This document shows positions 1 to 8,454 of a stretch of 64,000 nt of DNA, one piece after another. Position 1 is the first letter of the stretch; each line of letters opens with the position of its first letter. The DNA is from RHKX01 sp046330415 (GTDB lineage Bacteria > Actinomycetota > Thermoleophilia > Solirubrobacterales > 70-9). The notes below the pieces were generated by a model. It did not search any database, was not told the origin of the DNA, and saw only the letters and a list, made by a program, of their open reading frames with translations. The DNA lies in NCBI GenBank assembly GCA_046330415.1, contig JAXLSW010000013.1:1-64000 (forward strand). Direction: 5' to 3'. The position numbers were made by a program, and so were the translations under genes.

Positions 1-657
1 TACGGGACCGGCTACTTCCCCGGCGAGCGGGAGATGATCTACGAGGTCACCGCCGACGAGCTGTTTCTCGTCGGCACCTCCGAGGTGGCGCTCGCCGCCC
101 TCCACGCCGGTGAGATCCTCGAGGCCGACCAGCTCCCGATCCGCTACGGCGGCATCTCGACCTGCTTCCGCCGCGAGGCCGGCGCCGCCGGCAAGGACAC
201 TCGCGGCATCTTCCGCGTCCACCAGTTCGACAAGGTCGAGATGTTCTCGTTCGTCGAGCCGTCGGCTTCCAAGGAGGAGCACGAGCGCCTGCTGTCGATC
301 GAGGAGCGGATCCTGAGCGGCCTCGAGATCCCCTACCGGGTGGTCGACATCGCCGTCGGCGACCTCGGTGCCCCCGCGGCCCGGAAGTTCGACTGCGAGG
401 CGTGGATCCCCAGCCAGGGGCGCTACCGCGAGCTGACCTCTACCTCCAACACCACCGACTACCAGGCCCGCCGCCTCGAGTGCCGCTTCAGGCCGGAGGG
501 GGGAGGCTCACCGGAGCCCGTCCACACGCTCAACGGCACCGCGACCGCCGTCGGTCGCACGCTGCTGGCGATCATGGAGAACCATCAGCAGGAGGACGGC
601 ACGATCACCGTCCCGCAGGCACTGGTGGATCGCGGCGCCCCCGAGACGCTGGGCTGA
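1..657 (+). CDS. serS: Seryl-tRNA synthetase, C-terminal part (5' end outside the window)
   Basis: Class II aminoacyl-tRNA synthetase that charges tRNA-Ser. The frame is open from base 1. Visible are the motif 2 region (CFRREAGAAGKDTRGIFRVH, residues about 55-74 of the fragment), the SerRS-typical QFDKVEMF, the active-site stretch RELTSTSNTTDYQARR, and the motif 3 region (TLNGTATAVGRTLLAIMENH). The protein ends normally about 20 residues after motif 3. Only the catalytic core is present here; the N-terminal coiled-coil arm must lie upstream of the window. A strong hairpin follows at 730-758. Confidence 0.97.
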   Translation, partial: YGTGYFPGEREMIYEVTADELFLVGTSEVALAALHAGEILEADQLPIRYGGISTCFRREAGAAGKDTRGIFRVHQFDKVEMFSFVEPSASKEEHERLLSIEERILSGLEIPYRVVDIAVGDLGAPAARKFDCEAWIPSQGRYRELTSTSNTTDYQARRLECRFRPEGGGSPEPVHTLNGTATAVGRTLLAIMENHQQEDGTITVPQALVDRGAPETLG

Positions 658-694
658 GCGGAGCCGCCGCGGCCCCCGAGCCGACGAGGACGCC
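656..694. repeat. Partial copy of the ~77-nt interspersed repeat
   Basis: This stretch just after the serS stop shares GGAGCCGCCGCGGCC and GACGAGGACGCCG with the full repeat copy at 47009-47085. The 5' part of the repeat is missing. It is the weakest of the copies, and GC-rich chance similarity is possible. Confidence 0.4.
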
Positions 695-729
695 GCCCCG
701 TCCCCTCAGGGCGACGCAGGCAGGATCGA

Positions 730-758
730 GCGGCGGTGTGCCGTTCCCACACCGCCGC
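730..758 (+). terminator. Terminator-like hairpin after serS
   Basis: Perfect 11-bp inverted repeat (GCGGCGGTGTG / CACACCGCCGC) with a 7-nt loop. TCGA flanks extend the pairing. It lies 73 nt after the serS stop. There is no clear T-run, as is common for GC-rich actinobacterial terminators. Confidence 0.65.
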
Positions 759-946
759 CTCGAATCCTCTCCTGGTCAGGAGCTGTGGAGGTCCCGGGAG
801 ACTGCGACCGGGACGCAAGATCTGTCAGTCGATGAGACCGAGTCCGCGCTGTCTGTGTTGTGCAGATGCTTCGACACGGATCCTCACCGATCTACCCCTG
901 CGTCCGAGTGCCGGACGCGTCGGGCGAGAATACTGCCTGCACCACG

Positions 947-1813
947 ATGGCGAGCAAACTCGTTCCGGAAAACGCAGCGTTCTTCCTCCCGGAGGGTGAT
1001 CTGATGGTCGCGACCGAGCTCACGCGCGGTCCGTGGGACGCCGCCAGTCAGCACGCGGGCCCTCCCGCGGCGCTGATCGGACGCGAGATCGAACGCTGTC
1101 CGGGGATCGGCGAACGACCCGAGGACCGCCACGTCGGGCGCGTCACCTACGAGATCCTCGCGCCGGTTCCGATCGCGCCGCTGCGGGTCAGCGCCGAGGT
1201 GACGAGACCGGGCAGGCGCGTCGACATGGTCGAGGCGACGCTCTCCACCACCGGCGGCGAGATCGTGATCAGGGCGCGGGGCTGGCGCCTGCTGCGCCGC
1301 GAGGTTCCGATCCCGCCGGGCCTCTCCAGCGCCGAACCGGGCTCGCCGGCGCACGACGCCGGCCGCCCCAGCGCCGAACCGGGCTCGCCCACTCCGCCCG
1401 GGGAGCTCGAGGACTCGGAGGTGTTCTTCCCGACCGGTCACGAGATCGGCTACCACGTGGCGATGGACGTCCGTTTCGACCGCGGCTCCTTCGTCGAGCC
1501 CGGGCCCGCCGTCGCCTGGATGCGCGCCCGTCAGCCGCTCGTCGCCGGCGAGGAGCTGACGCCCCTGCAGCGCGTGCTCGTGGCCGCCGACTCCGGCAAC
1601 GGGATCAGCTCGACCCTGGACTTCCGCCGCTTCCGCTTCATCAACGTCGATCTCACCGTCCACCTGGCGCGGATGCCCGCCGGGGAGTGGGTGTGCCTCG
1701 ATGCGGTCACGGTCCCCGAGCCTCACGGCGCCGGGATCAGCGACACCATGCTTCGCGACGAGCTCGGCCCGCTCGGCCGCGCGTCCCAGACGCTGCTGAT
1801 CGACGAGCGCTGA
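947..1813 (+). CDS. Acyl-CoA thioesterase-like protein (TesB/4HBT_3 type)
   Basis: The 288-aa protein resembles the double-hotdog thioesterase-like family: RGPWDAASQHAGPPAALIGR near the N-terminus corresponds to the usual GPW..a.HGG.paaLl segment, and a second half follows with SSTLDFRRFRFINVDLTVHL. Such proteins hydrolyse acyl-CoA thioesters in the cytoplasm; the substrate is unknown here. I chose the ATG at 947 because the preceding in-frame residues do not resemble the family. The linker between the two halves contains a 21-bp exact duplication (1327-1347 and 1369-1389) giving SAEPGSP twice. It is convergent with the ATP-grasp gene, with only 6 nt between stops. Confidence 0.75.
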   Translation: MASKLVPENAAFFLPEGDLMVATELTRGPWDAASQHAGPPAALIGREIERCPGIGERPEDRHVGRVTYEILAPVPIAPLRVSAEVTRPGRRVDMVEATLSTTGGEIVIRARGWRLLRREVPIPPGLSSAEPGSPAHDAGRPSAEPGSPTPPGELEDSEVFFPTGHEIGYHVAMDVRFDRGSFVEPGPAVAWMRARQPLVAGEELTPLQRVLVAADSGNGISSTLDFRRFRFINVDLTVHLARMPAGEWVCLDAVTVPEPHGAGISDTMLRDELGPLGRASQTLLIDER

Positions 1814-1819
1814 GCGCCG

Positions 1820-2671
1820 CTACCGGCGCGCCGCGCGGGCGAGCATCGCCTCGGCCAGGGCCAGCGCGGTCGGCGGCGCGACGTCCAGATACAGCGACGG
1901 CTCGATCAGCTCGAGTTCGATCACGAGCGGTCTGCCACCCTCGCCGGCGACGATGTCCACCCGCGCGTACAGCGGGTCGCCCGGGGCCACCGCGACGGCG
2001 CGCTCGGCGGCCGTGATCTCGGCGGCGGTCGGCTCGTAGGGAACGTGCGTGCCCCCGTAAAGCGGCTGGATCCGGAAGTCCCCGCGGGCGGGGACCTTGC
2101 GCAACGAGTGCTTCAGCTCGCCCTCGACGAAGACGAGGCTGAGCTCCCCCTCGCTCTCGATCGACTCCAGGTAGGGCTGCGCCATCACCGGCCGGTCGAA
2201 ACGCTCGAGCATCCCCGCCGCCATCGCCGCGGGTACACGCACCAGGTTCATCGCCCCGAGATCGATCACGGGCTTGATCACCACCTGCGCCCAGCCGAGG
2301 CGGTCGAGCTCGGCGGCCGCGGCGTCCTCGCCGCCCGGCTCCGACCAAACCGTCGGGATCGTCTCGACCCCGCCGGCATCGAGCTCGCGCAGGTAGCGCT
2401 TGTCGAGGTTCCACTCGACGACCCCGAGGTCGTTCTGCAGACGGGTGGCGGAATCGACCGCCCGCAGCCAGCGCCGGAAGTCGTCGACCCGCTCGTGGTA
2501 GTCCCACGGACTGCTCAACTTGACCAGGTCGTAGCTCGACCAGTCGATCCGCGGGTCGGTCCAGGCCGGCTTCTCGACGGTGACGCCCTTGCGCTTCAAC
2601 GCCGGGACCAGGAACTCCGCGTCCTCGTCCCGCTCCCTCGGGCGCTCGCATGTGACCAGGGCCATCCGCAT
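1820..2671 (-). CDS. ATP-grasp ligase, DcsG-like
   Basis: The 283-aa protein opens with MRMALVTCE and SSPWDYHERVDDFRRWL, a layout I recognise from the ATP-grasp family that includes the D-cycloserine cyclo-ligase DcsG and many uncharacterised actinobacterial relatives. ATP-grasp features visible are QVVIKPVIDLGAMNLVRV (phosphate-binding region), MAQPYLESIESEGELSLVFV, and ARVDIVAGEGGRPLVIELELIEPSLYL, where the E-x-E and following residues should bind Mg-ATP. It should join a carboxylate to an amine using ATP. No cycloserine or other pathway genes lie nearby, so the substrate is unknown. An alternative ATG lies two codons downstream. Confidence 0.72.
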   Translation of the reverse strand: MRMALVTCERPRERDEDAEFLVPALKRKGVTVEKPAWTDPRIDWSSYDLVKLSSPWDYHERVDDFRRWLRAVDSATRLQNDLGVVEWNLDKRYLRELDAGGVETIPTVWSEPGGEDAAAAELDRLGWAQVVIKPVIDLGAMNLVRVPAAMAAGMLERFDRPVMAQPYLESIESEGELSLVFVEGELKHSLRKVPARGDFRIQPLYGGTHVPYEPTAAEITAAERAVAVAPGDPLYARVDIVAGEGGRPLVIELELIEPSLYLDVAPPTALALAEAMLARAARR

Positions 2672-2750
2672 CGAGCCGGGCAGGTTAGCCGCGCGGCCGT
2701 CTCGTCACCGCCGCGTCACGCCGCGCCCGCCGGGTAGGGAGACTGCCTTG

Positions 2751-3770
2751 ATGGCACGCACTCGCCGAGTGGACACCAACCGCCCCGGGATCACCCGCAA
2801 GGGCCGGGGCAAGGGGTTCTCCTACCACGAGGAGGACGGGACCCGGATCACCGACAAGGAGACCCTCGACCGGATCCGGTCGCTCGCGATCCCGCCCGCC
2901 TGGAGCGACGTCTGGATCTGCCCGCATCCGCGCGGCCACATCCAGGCGACGGGAGTCGACGACGCCGGCCGCAAGCAGTACCGCTACCACGACGACTGGC
3001 GCGAGAGCCGCGACCGGATCAAGTTCGAGGAGATGGAGGAGTTCGCTCGCGCGCTGCCGAAGCTGCGTGAGCGCATCGACGCCGGGCTCGCCGAGCGCGG
3101 GCTCGTCAGGGACCGGGTCTGCTCCTGCGCCATCCGCCTGCTCGACCTCGGTCTGTTCCGGGTCGGAAGCGAGCGCTACGAGAACGAGAACGAGAGCTAC
3201 GGGCTGACGACGATCAAGCGCAAGCACCTGACGATCGAGCGCGGCGTCGCCACCTTCGACTACCCGGGCAAGAGCGGCAAGCGCGGCCATCAGGTGATCG
3301 CCGACCCCTCGGTGATCCCGGTGCTGAAGGCGCTCAAGCAGCGCCGCCAGGCGCCGAAGCTGACCCACCTGCTCGTCTACCGGGAGGGACGGGAGTGGCG
3401 CGACCTCGATGCCGACGACGTCAACGCCTTCATCAAGGAGGTCGCCGGTGACGGCTTCAGCGCCAAGGACTTCCGGACCTGGAACGCGACGGTGCTCGCC
3501 GCCGTCTTCCTCGCGGCCGACGAGGAGGAGCCCACGACCCGCGCCGCGAGCAAGCGGATCGTCAACCGCGCGATCAAGACGACCGCGACCTACCTCAACA
3601 ACACGCCCGCCGTCTGCCGCGCCTCCTACATCGACCCCCGCGTGTTCGACCGCTTCGAGGACGGAGAGACCATCGCCCCGCAGATCGAGCGGATCGAACG
3701 CGCCGCCGACCCCGGGCAGTTCCCGGACCGGGAGAAGATCGAGCGCGCGGTTCTCGGGCTGCTGGCCTGA
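2751..3770 (+). CDS. DNA topoisomerase IB (poxvirus/eukaryote type)
   Basis: The 339-aa protein matches bacterial type IB topoisomerases, which relax supercoils by a 3'-phosphotyrosyl intermediate. The N-terminal domain (IPPAWSDVWICPHPRGHIQA, RKQYRYHDDWRESRD) is followed by the catalytic domain with LLDLGLFRVGSERY, a YGLTTI/KRKHL stretch, KDFRTWNATVLAA, and CRASYIDPRVF, which carries the likely nucleophile tyrosine. A TTG directly precedes the ATG, and a TAGGGA box lies 7 nt before that TTG, so translation may start at 2748. It stands alone and is divergent from the ATP-grasp gene. Confidence 0.9.
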   Translation: MARTRRVDTNRPGITRKGRGKGFSYHEEDGTRITDKETLDRIRSLAIPPAWSDVWICPHPRGHIQATGVDDAGRKQYRYHDDWRESRDRIKFEEMEEFARALPKLRERIDAGLAERGLVRDRVCSCAIRLLDLGLFRVGSERYENENESYGLTTIKRKHLTIERGVATFDYPGKSGKRGHQVIADPSVIPVLKALKQRRQAPKLTHLLVYREGREWRDLDADDVNAFIKEVAGDGFSAKDFRTWNATVLAAVFLAADEEEPTTRAASKRIVNRAIKTTATYLNNTPAVCRASYIDPRVFDRFEDGETIAPQIERIERAADPGQFPDREKIERAVLGLLA

Positions 3771-3788
3771 GCGAGGTCGCGCTCAGGT

Positions 3789-4733
3789 TCAGACCGGTCT
3801 TGCGCGGTTCGCGTTCTCGGCCATCATCGCGACGATCCGCGGCCAGATCTGCACCGGTAGATCGTGGCCCATGCCCTCGATCAGCTCGAGGCGCGCGGCC
3901 GGGACCGCGGCGGCGACAGCCTCCCCTCCCGCCGGGGGAAGAAGCTTGTCCGCCTTGCCGTGGATGCAGAGCGTCGGCGCGCTGATCGTCCGCAACTCCG
4001 CGGTGCGGTCGCCGGAGGCCAGGATGGCCATCAGCTGCCGGGCGGCGCCGATCGGATGGAAGCAGCGGTCGTAGCTCATCAGCGCGACGCGCCGCAGCCG
4101 CTCCATGTCCGCCTCGTAGCCGGGCGAGCCGATCCGGGTGAAGACCTTCGCCACGTGCTCGGCGTACGCCTCGCGCCCGTGCGGCGGGCGTGACAGCAGC
4201 GTCCCGATCACGCTCATCCGCGGCATCGTCGCCCGCTTGCGCCCGCCGGGTCCGGACATGATCGAGCTCAGCGAGCGGACGCGCTCGGGATGGCGCGCGG
4301 CGAGGGTCTGGCCGATCATCCCGCCCATCGAGGCTCCCGTCACGTGGGCGGAGTCGATCTCCAGGTGGTCGAGCAGCCCGGCGGCGTCGGCCGCCATGTC
4401 GGCCAGCAGGTAGGGAGCGCCTCCGGTGGCACCGATCGCGCCGGCGACGACGTTGGGGCGACCGGCGTCGTCGAACTTGGTCGAGAGGCCGATGTCGCGG
4501 TTGTCGAAGCGGATCACCCGGTAGCCACGCTCGACGAGCTGCTCGCAGAAGCTCGGATCCCAGCCCAGCATCTGCATCCCGAGGCCCATGACGAGCAGCA
4601 TCGCCGGGTCGCCGGGGCTGCCGAACACGTCGTAGGCGATCCGGACCCCGTTCGGGAGCTCCGCGTAGCGGACCAGCTCGAGCCGCTCGTCGAGATACAC
4701 GCCCCCCTTGGGCTCGGTCGTCGTCTCGGTCAT
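3789..4733 (-). CDS. Alpha/beta-fold hydrolase
   Basis: The 314-aa protein has the alpha/beta-hydrolase order: oxyanion region LLVMGLGMQMLGW, VIRFDNRDIGLST, nucleophile elbow GASMGG (Ser), acid in CIHGKADKLLPP, and histidine in GMGHDLP near the C-terminus. It belongs to the broad TesA/haloperoxidase-like esterase group, and the substrate is not readable. It is the last gene of a five-gene minus-strand run; its ATG lies 4 nt after the stop of the SRPBCC gene, so the two are almost certainly cotranscribed. Confidence 0.85.
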   Translation of the reverse strand: MTETTTEPKGGVYLDERLELVRYAELPNGVRIAYDVFGSPGDPAMLLVMGLGMQMLGWDPSFCEQLVERGYRVIRFDNRDIGLSTKFDDAGRPNVVAGAIGATGGAPYLLADMAADAAGLLDHLEIDSAHVTGASMGGMIGQTLAARHPERVRSLSSIMSGPGGRKRATMPRMSVIGTLLSRPPHGREAYAEHVAKVFTRIGSPGYEADMERLRRVALMSYDRCFHPIGAARQLMAILASGDRTAELRTISAPTLCIHGKADKLLPPAGGEAVAAAVPAARLELIEGMGHDLPVQIWPRIVAMMAENANRARPV

Positions 4734-4737
4734 CCGG

Positions 4738-5190
4738 TCATCCTCGATCCTCGAGCAGCTCCTTGAGTCGCTGTAGCGACTTCTTGGCCTCGCGCTCGCC
4801 CGACATGGCGTTGAACGCGCGCCCGGCCATCTTGCCGACCTTGCCCGCCGGAAGATCGAACTCGTTCTCGTAGTCGAAGTGCGTGCCGCCGTCGCTCTCG
4901 CGGAGGTCGTAGGCGATCCGCGCCTTCGCGCCCGCCGCCGCCTCCCCGTGCCAGCGCGCCCGTCGCGGCGGCTCGCATTCGCTCACCTCCCAGCGCACCT
5001 TCAGCGGCACGCCCTTGAGCTTCATGCGCTGCCCGAAGCGGTCTCCCGTCCGGAGGTCGTGGTCCGGGTAGTCGTAGGCGCTCTCGTGGATCGAGACCCA
5101 GTCACCGAGCCGCTCCGGGTCCATGATCAGCTCCCAGACGCGCTCGATCGGCGCATCGATCTCGATCGACTGCCTCACGAAGTCACCCAT
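4738..5190 (-). CDS. SRPBCC (START-like) family protein
   Basis: The 150-aa protein begins VRQSIEIDAPIERVWELIMDPERLGDW, the typical first strand and helix of the SRPBCC/polyketide-cyclase fold, and ends with the long C-terminal helix (FNAMSGEREAKKSLQRLKEL). Such proteins bind hydrophobic ligands in a deep pocket. Its start overlaps the end of the upstream NAD(P)-binding gene by 8 nt. In related two-domain proteins an SDR-like domain is fused to a C-terminal DUF2867 domain; here a separate SRPBCC protein directly follows the SDR-like protein and may play the matching role (inference). Confidence 0.8.
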   Translation of the reverse strand: MGDFVRQSIEIDAPIERVWELIMDPERLGDWVSIHESAYDYPDHDLRTGDRFGQRMKLKGVPLKVRWEVSECEPPRRARWHGEAAAGAKARIAYDLRESDGGTHFDYENEFDLPAGKVGKMAGRAFNAMSGEREAKKSLQRLKELLEDRG

Positions 5191-6136
5191 CGGCAGCCCG
5201 CTCCTCCTCGGCGAGGGCGCGCTGGATCGCCACGTTCAGCGGTTCGGGCCGGACGTCGAACAGCGCCGCACCGGAGGGGTCCTCGACCTTGGTGTCGCCG
5301 CTGAGCCCCAGCGCCAGCTCGTGGGCGACCTCGGCGTTGCCGGAGGTGACTCCGGCAGCTCCGGCGGCGACCATTCCGGGGCTCGCCACCCCGTCCGGAA
5401 GGGGAACCAGGCGCGGTGGGGAGTGGCCGGTCTCGCGGGCGAACCGCGCGATCACCTCGAGATGGGGGAGGACGTCGGCGCCGCCGATCTGGATCTCTCG
5501 GCCGGCGGAGGCGGGGACGAGAGGAGCCGCCCGCAGGTAGGCGACGACGTCGCGGATCCCGATCGGCTGCGTCCTGGCGGTGAGCCAGCCCGTCCGCGGC
5601 AGCGCCGGCAGCCGCGTGGCGATCGAGCGCAGCAGCTCATAGGACTCGCTGCCGGGGCTGATGATCATCGCCGCCCGGAAGTAGGTGAGCGGCGGCCCGA
5701 GCCGTCGCAGCGCCTCGGCGGTGTGGTGGCGGCTGTCCAGATGCGGGGAGCCGCCCTCGTCGGCGCCGAGCCCACCGAGGTAGACGATCCGGCCGACGCC
5801 GGCTTCGCTCGCGGCGGCCGCAAAGGCCTCCGCCGCCGCTCGCTCCTCCTCCGCGTAGGCGCCGCCGCCGCCCATCATGTGGACGAGGAAGTACGCGAGG
5901 TCGACACCGTCCATCGCGGGTCCGAGATCGGGGTCGGCCAGCAGGTCTGCGGTGAAGAGCTCGACCTCGGGACCGAGGATCGCGCGACCGCGCTCAGGGT
6001 CGCGGACGAGCGCTCTCACCTCGGCTCCGTCGGCGACGAGCGCCCGGGCAAGCCGGCTCCCGATGACCCCGGTCGCGCCGGCGATCAGGTAGACGGGGCG
6101 GTGAATGCCGCCGCCGTTGGCGTCGGCGTCGCTCAC
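5183..6136 (-). CDS. NAD(P)-binding epimerase-like protein (SDR, without a DUF2867 tail)
   Basis: The 317-aa protein starts with a Rossmann motif (YLIAGATGVIGSRLARAL) and follows the YbjT/NDUFA9-like pattern seen in SDR-DUF2867 proteins: AYFLVHMMGGGGAYAEEE, GRIVYLGGLG, SPHLDSRHHTAEALRRLG, FRAAMIISPGSESYELLR, and TQPIGIRDVVAYL. The DUF2867 domain that usually follows is absent. The GTG start sits inside a GTGA overlap with the stop of the upstream membrane-protein gene, so translation is probably coupled. The reaction is unknown; NAD(P) binding is well supported, catalysis is not. Confidence 0.8.
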   Translation of the reverse strand: MSDADANGGGIHRPVYLIAGATGVIGSRLARALVADGAEVRALVRDPERGRAILGPEVELFTADLLADPDLGPAMDGVDLAYFLVHMMGGGGAYAEEERAAAEAFAAAASEAGVGRIVYLGGLGADEGGSPHLDSRHHTAEALRRLGPPLTYFRAAMIISPGSESYELLRSIATRLPALPRTGWLTARTQPIGIRDVVAYLRAAPLVPASAGREIQIGGADVLPHLEVIARFARETGHSPPRLVPLPDGVASPGMVAAGAAGVTSGNAEVAHELALGLSGDTKVEDPSGAALFDVRPEPLNVAIQRALAEEERAADG

Positions 6137-6879
6137 GCGGCGGTCGGCTCCGGCTCGCGGTCGCTCGGCATCGACGTCGTGTCGAGGTCCGGGAAGTCGA
6201 GGGTCGGGAGGGACAGCAGGTACGCGTTGCAGACGATCACGTGGATCCGAAGCTGCGTCTGCGCGTAGAACCACGCTCCGATGCGCGCGAAGGCGCCGCG
6301 CCCGCGCAGCCCCGGGTAGAAGTTCTGGACCTCGACGCGGGCGATGAGGCGGATCTCGTCGAGCTTCGCGTCCTCCTCGTCGTCGACGCCGTCGCGGTCG
6401 CAGCGCTGGACCGACACCCGTAGGTGCCCCTGGCCGCGGCCTTCGCGGGCGACGAGCAGGCCCTCGTCGATCGGCCACGTGACCTGCCCGGAGCCGTCCT
6501 CGGTCTCGTAGCGCGGGGCGCCGAAGCGAAGCAGGGGGATCCGGCCGAACGCCGTCACCGTCCGGTGCTCGTACGCGTAGACGACGCGGACGATGCCGAG
6601 CGTGAACTTGCGCAGGAACGCCCAGTAGCCGCGGGCGAGCAGCTCGAGGCTGTCGGCGGTCCAGATCCGCTCGAGGACGTTCCGCTCGACGATGATCTCG
6701 GCCTCCTGGACGGAGCCGACGGCGCCGCTGCGCTCCACCTTGACGGTGTCGTCGGGCTCGAGGATCTTGACCCGCCCGCGCTCGGTGCTGACGGAGGTGC
6801 GGATGAGGCGCCGATACAGCAGCGCGAGGAGCGCGACGAGCGCGCCCGCGACGAGCGCGGGCTTGAGAGGGGCGCGCAT
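6133..6879 (-). CDS. Single-pass membrane protein of unknown function
   Basis: The 248-aa protein has one N-terminal transmembrane segment (ALVAGALVALLALLYRRLI) and then a soluble region with ERIWTADSLELLARGYWAFL, WPIDEGLLVA, and VEVQNFYPGL near the C-terminus. I have seen this pattern in uncharacterised actinobacterial proteins and cannot name a family. The start at 6879 was preferred over longer in-frame starts because it overlaps the stop of the upstream DsbA-like gene by one base (TGATG) and puts the membrane segment at the N-terminus. It lies inside the five-gene overlapping operon. Confidence 0.7.
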   Translation of the reverse strand: MRAPLKPALVAGALVALLALLYRRLIRTSVSTERGRVKILEPDDTVKVERSGAVGSVQEAEIIVERNVLERIWTADSLELLARGYWAFLRKFTLGIVRVVYAYEHRTVTAFGRIPLLRFGAPRYETEDGSGQVTWPIDEGLLVAREGRGQGHLRVSVQRCDRDGVDDEEDAKLDEIRLIARVEVQNFYPGLRGRGAFARIGAWFYAQTQLRIHVIVCNAYLLSLPTLDFPDLDTTSMPSDREPEPTAA

Positions 6880-7742
6880 CAGGACCCCGCCGGCTCCCAG
6901 TACCCGTCGGCGCCCGCGTAGCTCTGCTGTCCCACCCGCCCGAGCTCCTCCCGCGCCTCGTCGAAGCTGATGTCGCAGACCGTCGCCACCTCCTGCGTCG
7001 AGAGCGGGAAGCCACGCCACTCGAGGACCTCGAGCACCGACTGCGGCGGGTCACGCCGGTCGAGTCCCGGGCAGAGGTTGGCGAGGATCGTGTCGTAGAC
7101 CGCGAAGGGCTGGAAGCCGGGCACGGCGATCGTGACGTCGTCGGCGGTGCGGGTGATCTCGTAGCTGGGGCAGGAGTAGCGGCGCCCCCCGGACCAGTTG
7201 GCGAGCTTGTGGTCGAGGATGCGGGCGGCGGGGATGGGCTGGCGGGCCCGCTCGCGGTCCGCCTGGAACTCCCGCTCCACCTCGGGATCGGCCAGCCACG
7301 CATCGAGCTCTTCGGCGATCCCGGCGTCGTCGGCGGCGGCTCGGATCAGCTCCGGATCGTCGAGCAGGCCACCCGCGAAGTAGCGGACGCGCAGGCTCCT
7401 GAGGAGATGGCGCATCTGCGAATGCTCGGCGTGCACACGGGCGGCGACGACGGCGCGGCAGGCGGGGCCGCTACCCGGCACATGGGCCCGCTCACGCGTG
7501 TCGATCGGCATCCGGTGCTCGTGGGCGATCCTCGTGAACGCGTCGGCCATCCACTGCGGGTCGCGCCCCTTCTCAGCCTGCTGGGCGGCGGTCTCGGAGA
7601 GAACCACCATCCGCGGCTCCCAGGTCACGTAGCCCTCGTAGAGCCAGCTGATGCGATGGCGGAAGGGCTCGGCGCTGAAGGCCCAGGGGCAGGCCGGATC
7701 GGTGTACTCGGTGATGTGCACGCAGGGACGTTCCATGTGCAT
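6879..7742 (-). CDS. DsbA-family thioredoxin-fold protein
   Basis: The 287-aa protein begins with ITEYTDPACPWAFSAEP, which has the position and form of the FrnE/DsbA-like active-site region, but only one cysteine is present (CPWA instead of C-x-x-C). It continues with an alpha-helical insertion and ends with a winged-helix-like tail (GFPLSTQEVATVCDIS). It is therefore more like the thiol-independent FrnE or 2-hydroxychromene-isomerase side of the family than a disulfide oxidase. No signal peptide is seen, so it should be cytoplasmic. It is the first gene of the operon; a second ATG lies 6 nt downstream. Confidence 0.72.
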   Translation of the reverse strand: MHMERPCVHITEYTDPACPWAFSAEPFRHRISWLYEGYVTWEPRMVVLSETAAQQAEKGRDPQWMADAFTRIAHEHRMPIDTRERAHVPGSGPACRAVVAARVHAEHSQMRHLLRSLRVRYFAGGLLDDPELIRAAADDAGIAEELDAWLADPEVEREFQADRERARQPIPAARILDHKLANWSGGRRYSCPSYEITRTADDVTIAVPGFQPFAVYDTILANLCPGLDRRDPPQSVLEVLEWRGFPLSTQEVATVCDISFDEAREELGRVGQQSYAGADGYWEPAGS

Positions 7743-7827
7743 CAAGTCTGACGGACGGCGAGCTCGAGCCCGTGACGGCCGCACGAACCCGGGACCTGCG
7801 TGCGGGCCACCCGTGACCCCGAAACGA

Positions 7828-7853
7828 GAACGGCCGCCCTGGGGCGGCCGTTC
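7828..7853 (-). terminator. Terminator hairpin after the NlpC/P60 gene
   Basis: Perfect 11-bp stem (GAACGGCCGCC / GGCGGCCGTTC) with a 4-nt loop, 32 nt after the minus-strand stop. On the minus strand it is followed by TCGTTTC. Confidence 0.75.
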
Positions 7854-7884
7854 GAAGCTGAGCGGAGCGCTGGGCTCCCCGGGC

Positions 7885-8436
7885 CTACAGGCCCTCCGGA
7901 TGGCGGACCTTGTAGTTCTCCGGCGTCGAGCGCATCACCCGGCTCCAACCCGGGCCGTTGCCCGGCGTCATCGAGGTGTCGAAGCGGAGACCGGCGACGA
8001 CCATGTAGGCGTGGCTCGGAGCGCCGTAGACGCTGACCCACTGGCCGGCTCCGGGCTCGCCCCACTTGGCGAGGCTGCTGGAATCGAGCGGCGTGTCGAG
8101 CAGGTCGGCGCCGTGGAGGGCGTAGGACACCGATCCAGAGCAGTCGTAGCCCTTGTCCTTGAAGCTGCCGTGGCCGCCGCCGTAGATGTAGGGCTTGTTG
8201 CGGATCTTGTTGGCCGCCGCGATGATGTCCTTCACCGCCTGGGGGGCGGATGCGGGGGCGTAGGCGATGCCCGAGACGAGCTTCGCCTTACCGCCGGGGA
8301 CGGTCGGGGCCGGATCGGTCGATCCGGGGCCCATACCGCCGCTGCCTGCCTGCGCGGAGGCGGGCAGGATGGCGAGAGCCGCCACGGCCAGGGTCGCTAC
8401 GGAACCGGCCGCTCGGTTCGACTTGAAAAAACGCAC
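7885..8436 (-). CDS. Secreted NlpC/P60 peptidoglycan hydrolase
   Basis: The 183-aa protein has a signal peptide (AVAALAILPASAQA) and one NlpC/P60 domain: the nucleophile cysteine in YDCSGSVSYAL, histidine in APSHAYMVV, and RFDTS further on. It should cleave cell-wall peptides outside the membrane, for example during growth or resuscitation. The GTG start has an AAGGAG ribosome-binding site 8 nt upstream. A ydaO-type c-di-AMP riboswitch fills the leader, matching the known link between c-di-AMP and wall hydrolases such as RpfA-type proteins in actinobacteria. Confidence 0.92.
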   Translation of the reverse strand: MRFFKSNRAAGSVATLAVAALAILPASAQAGSGGMGPGSTDPAPTVPGGKAKLVSGIAYAPASAPQAVKDIIAAANKIRNKPYIYGGGHGSFKDKGYDCSGSVSYALHGADLLDTPLDSSSLAKWGEPGAGQWVSVYGAPSHAYMVVAGLRFDTSMTPGNGPGWSRVMRSTPENYKVRHPEGL

Positions 8437-8454
8437 GTAGGTGACTCCTTCGTA

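Noticed and set aside
5183..7303. 706-codon minus-strand frame
   Set aside because: Only the last 317 codons (from GTG 6136) resemble a protein family; the rest runs out of frame through the membrane and DsbA-like genes.
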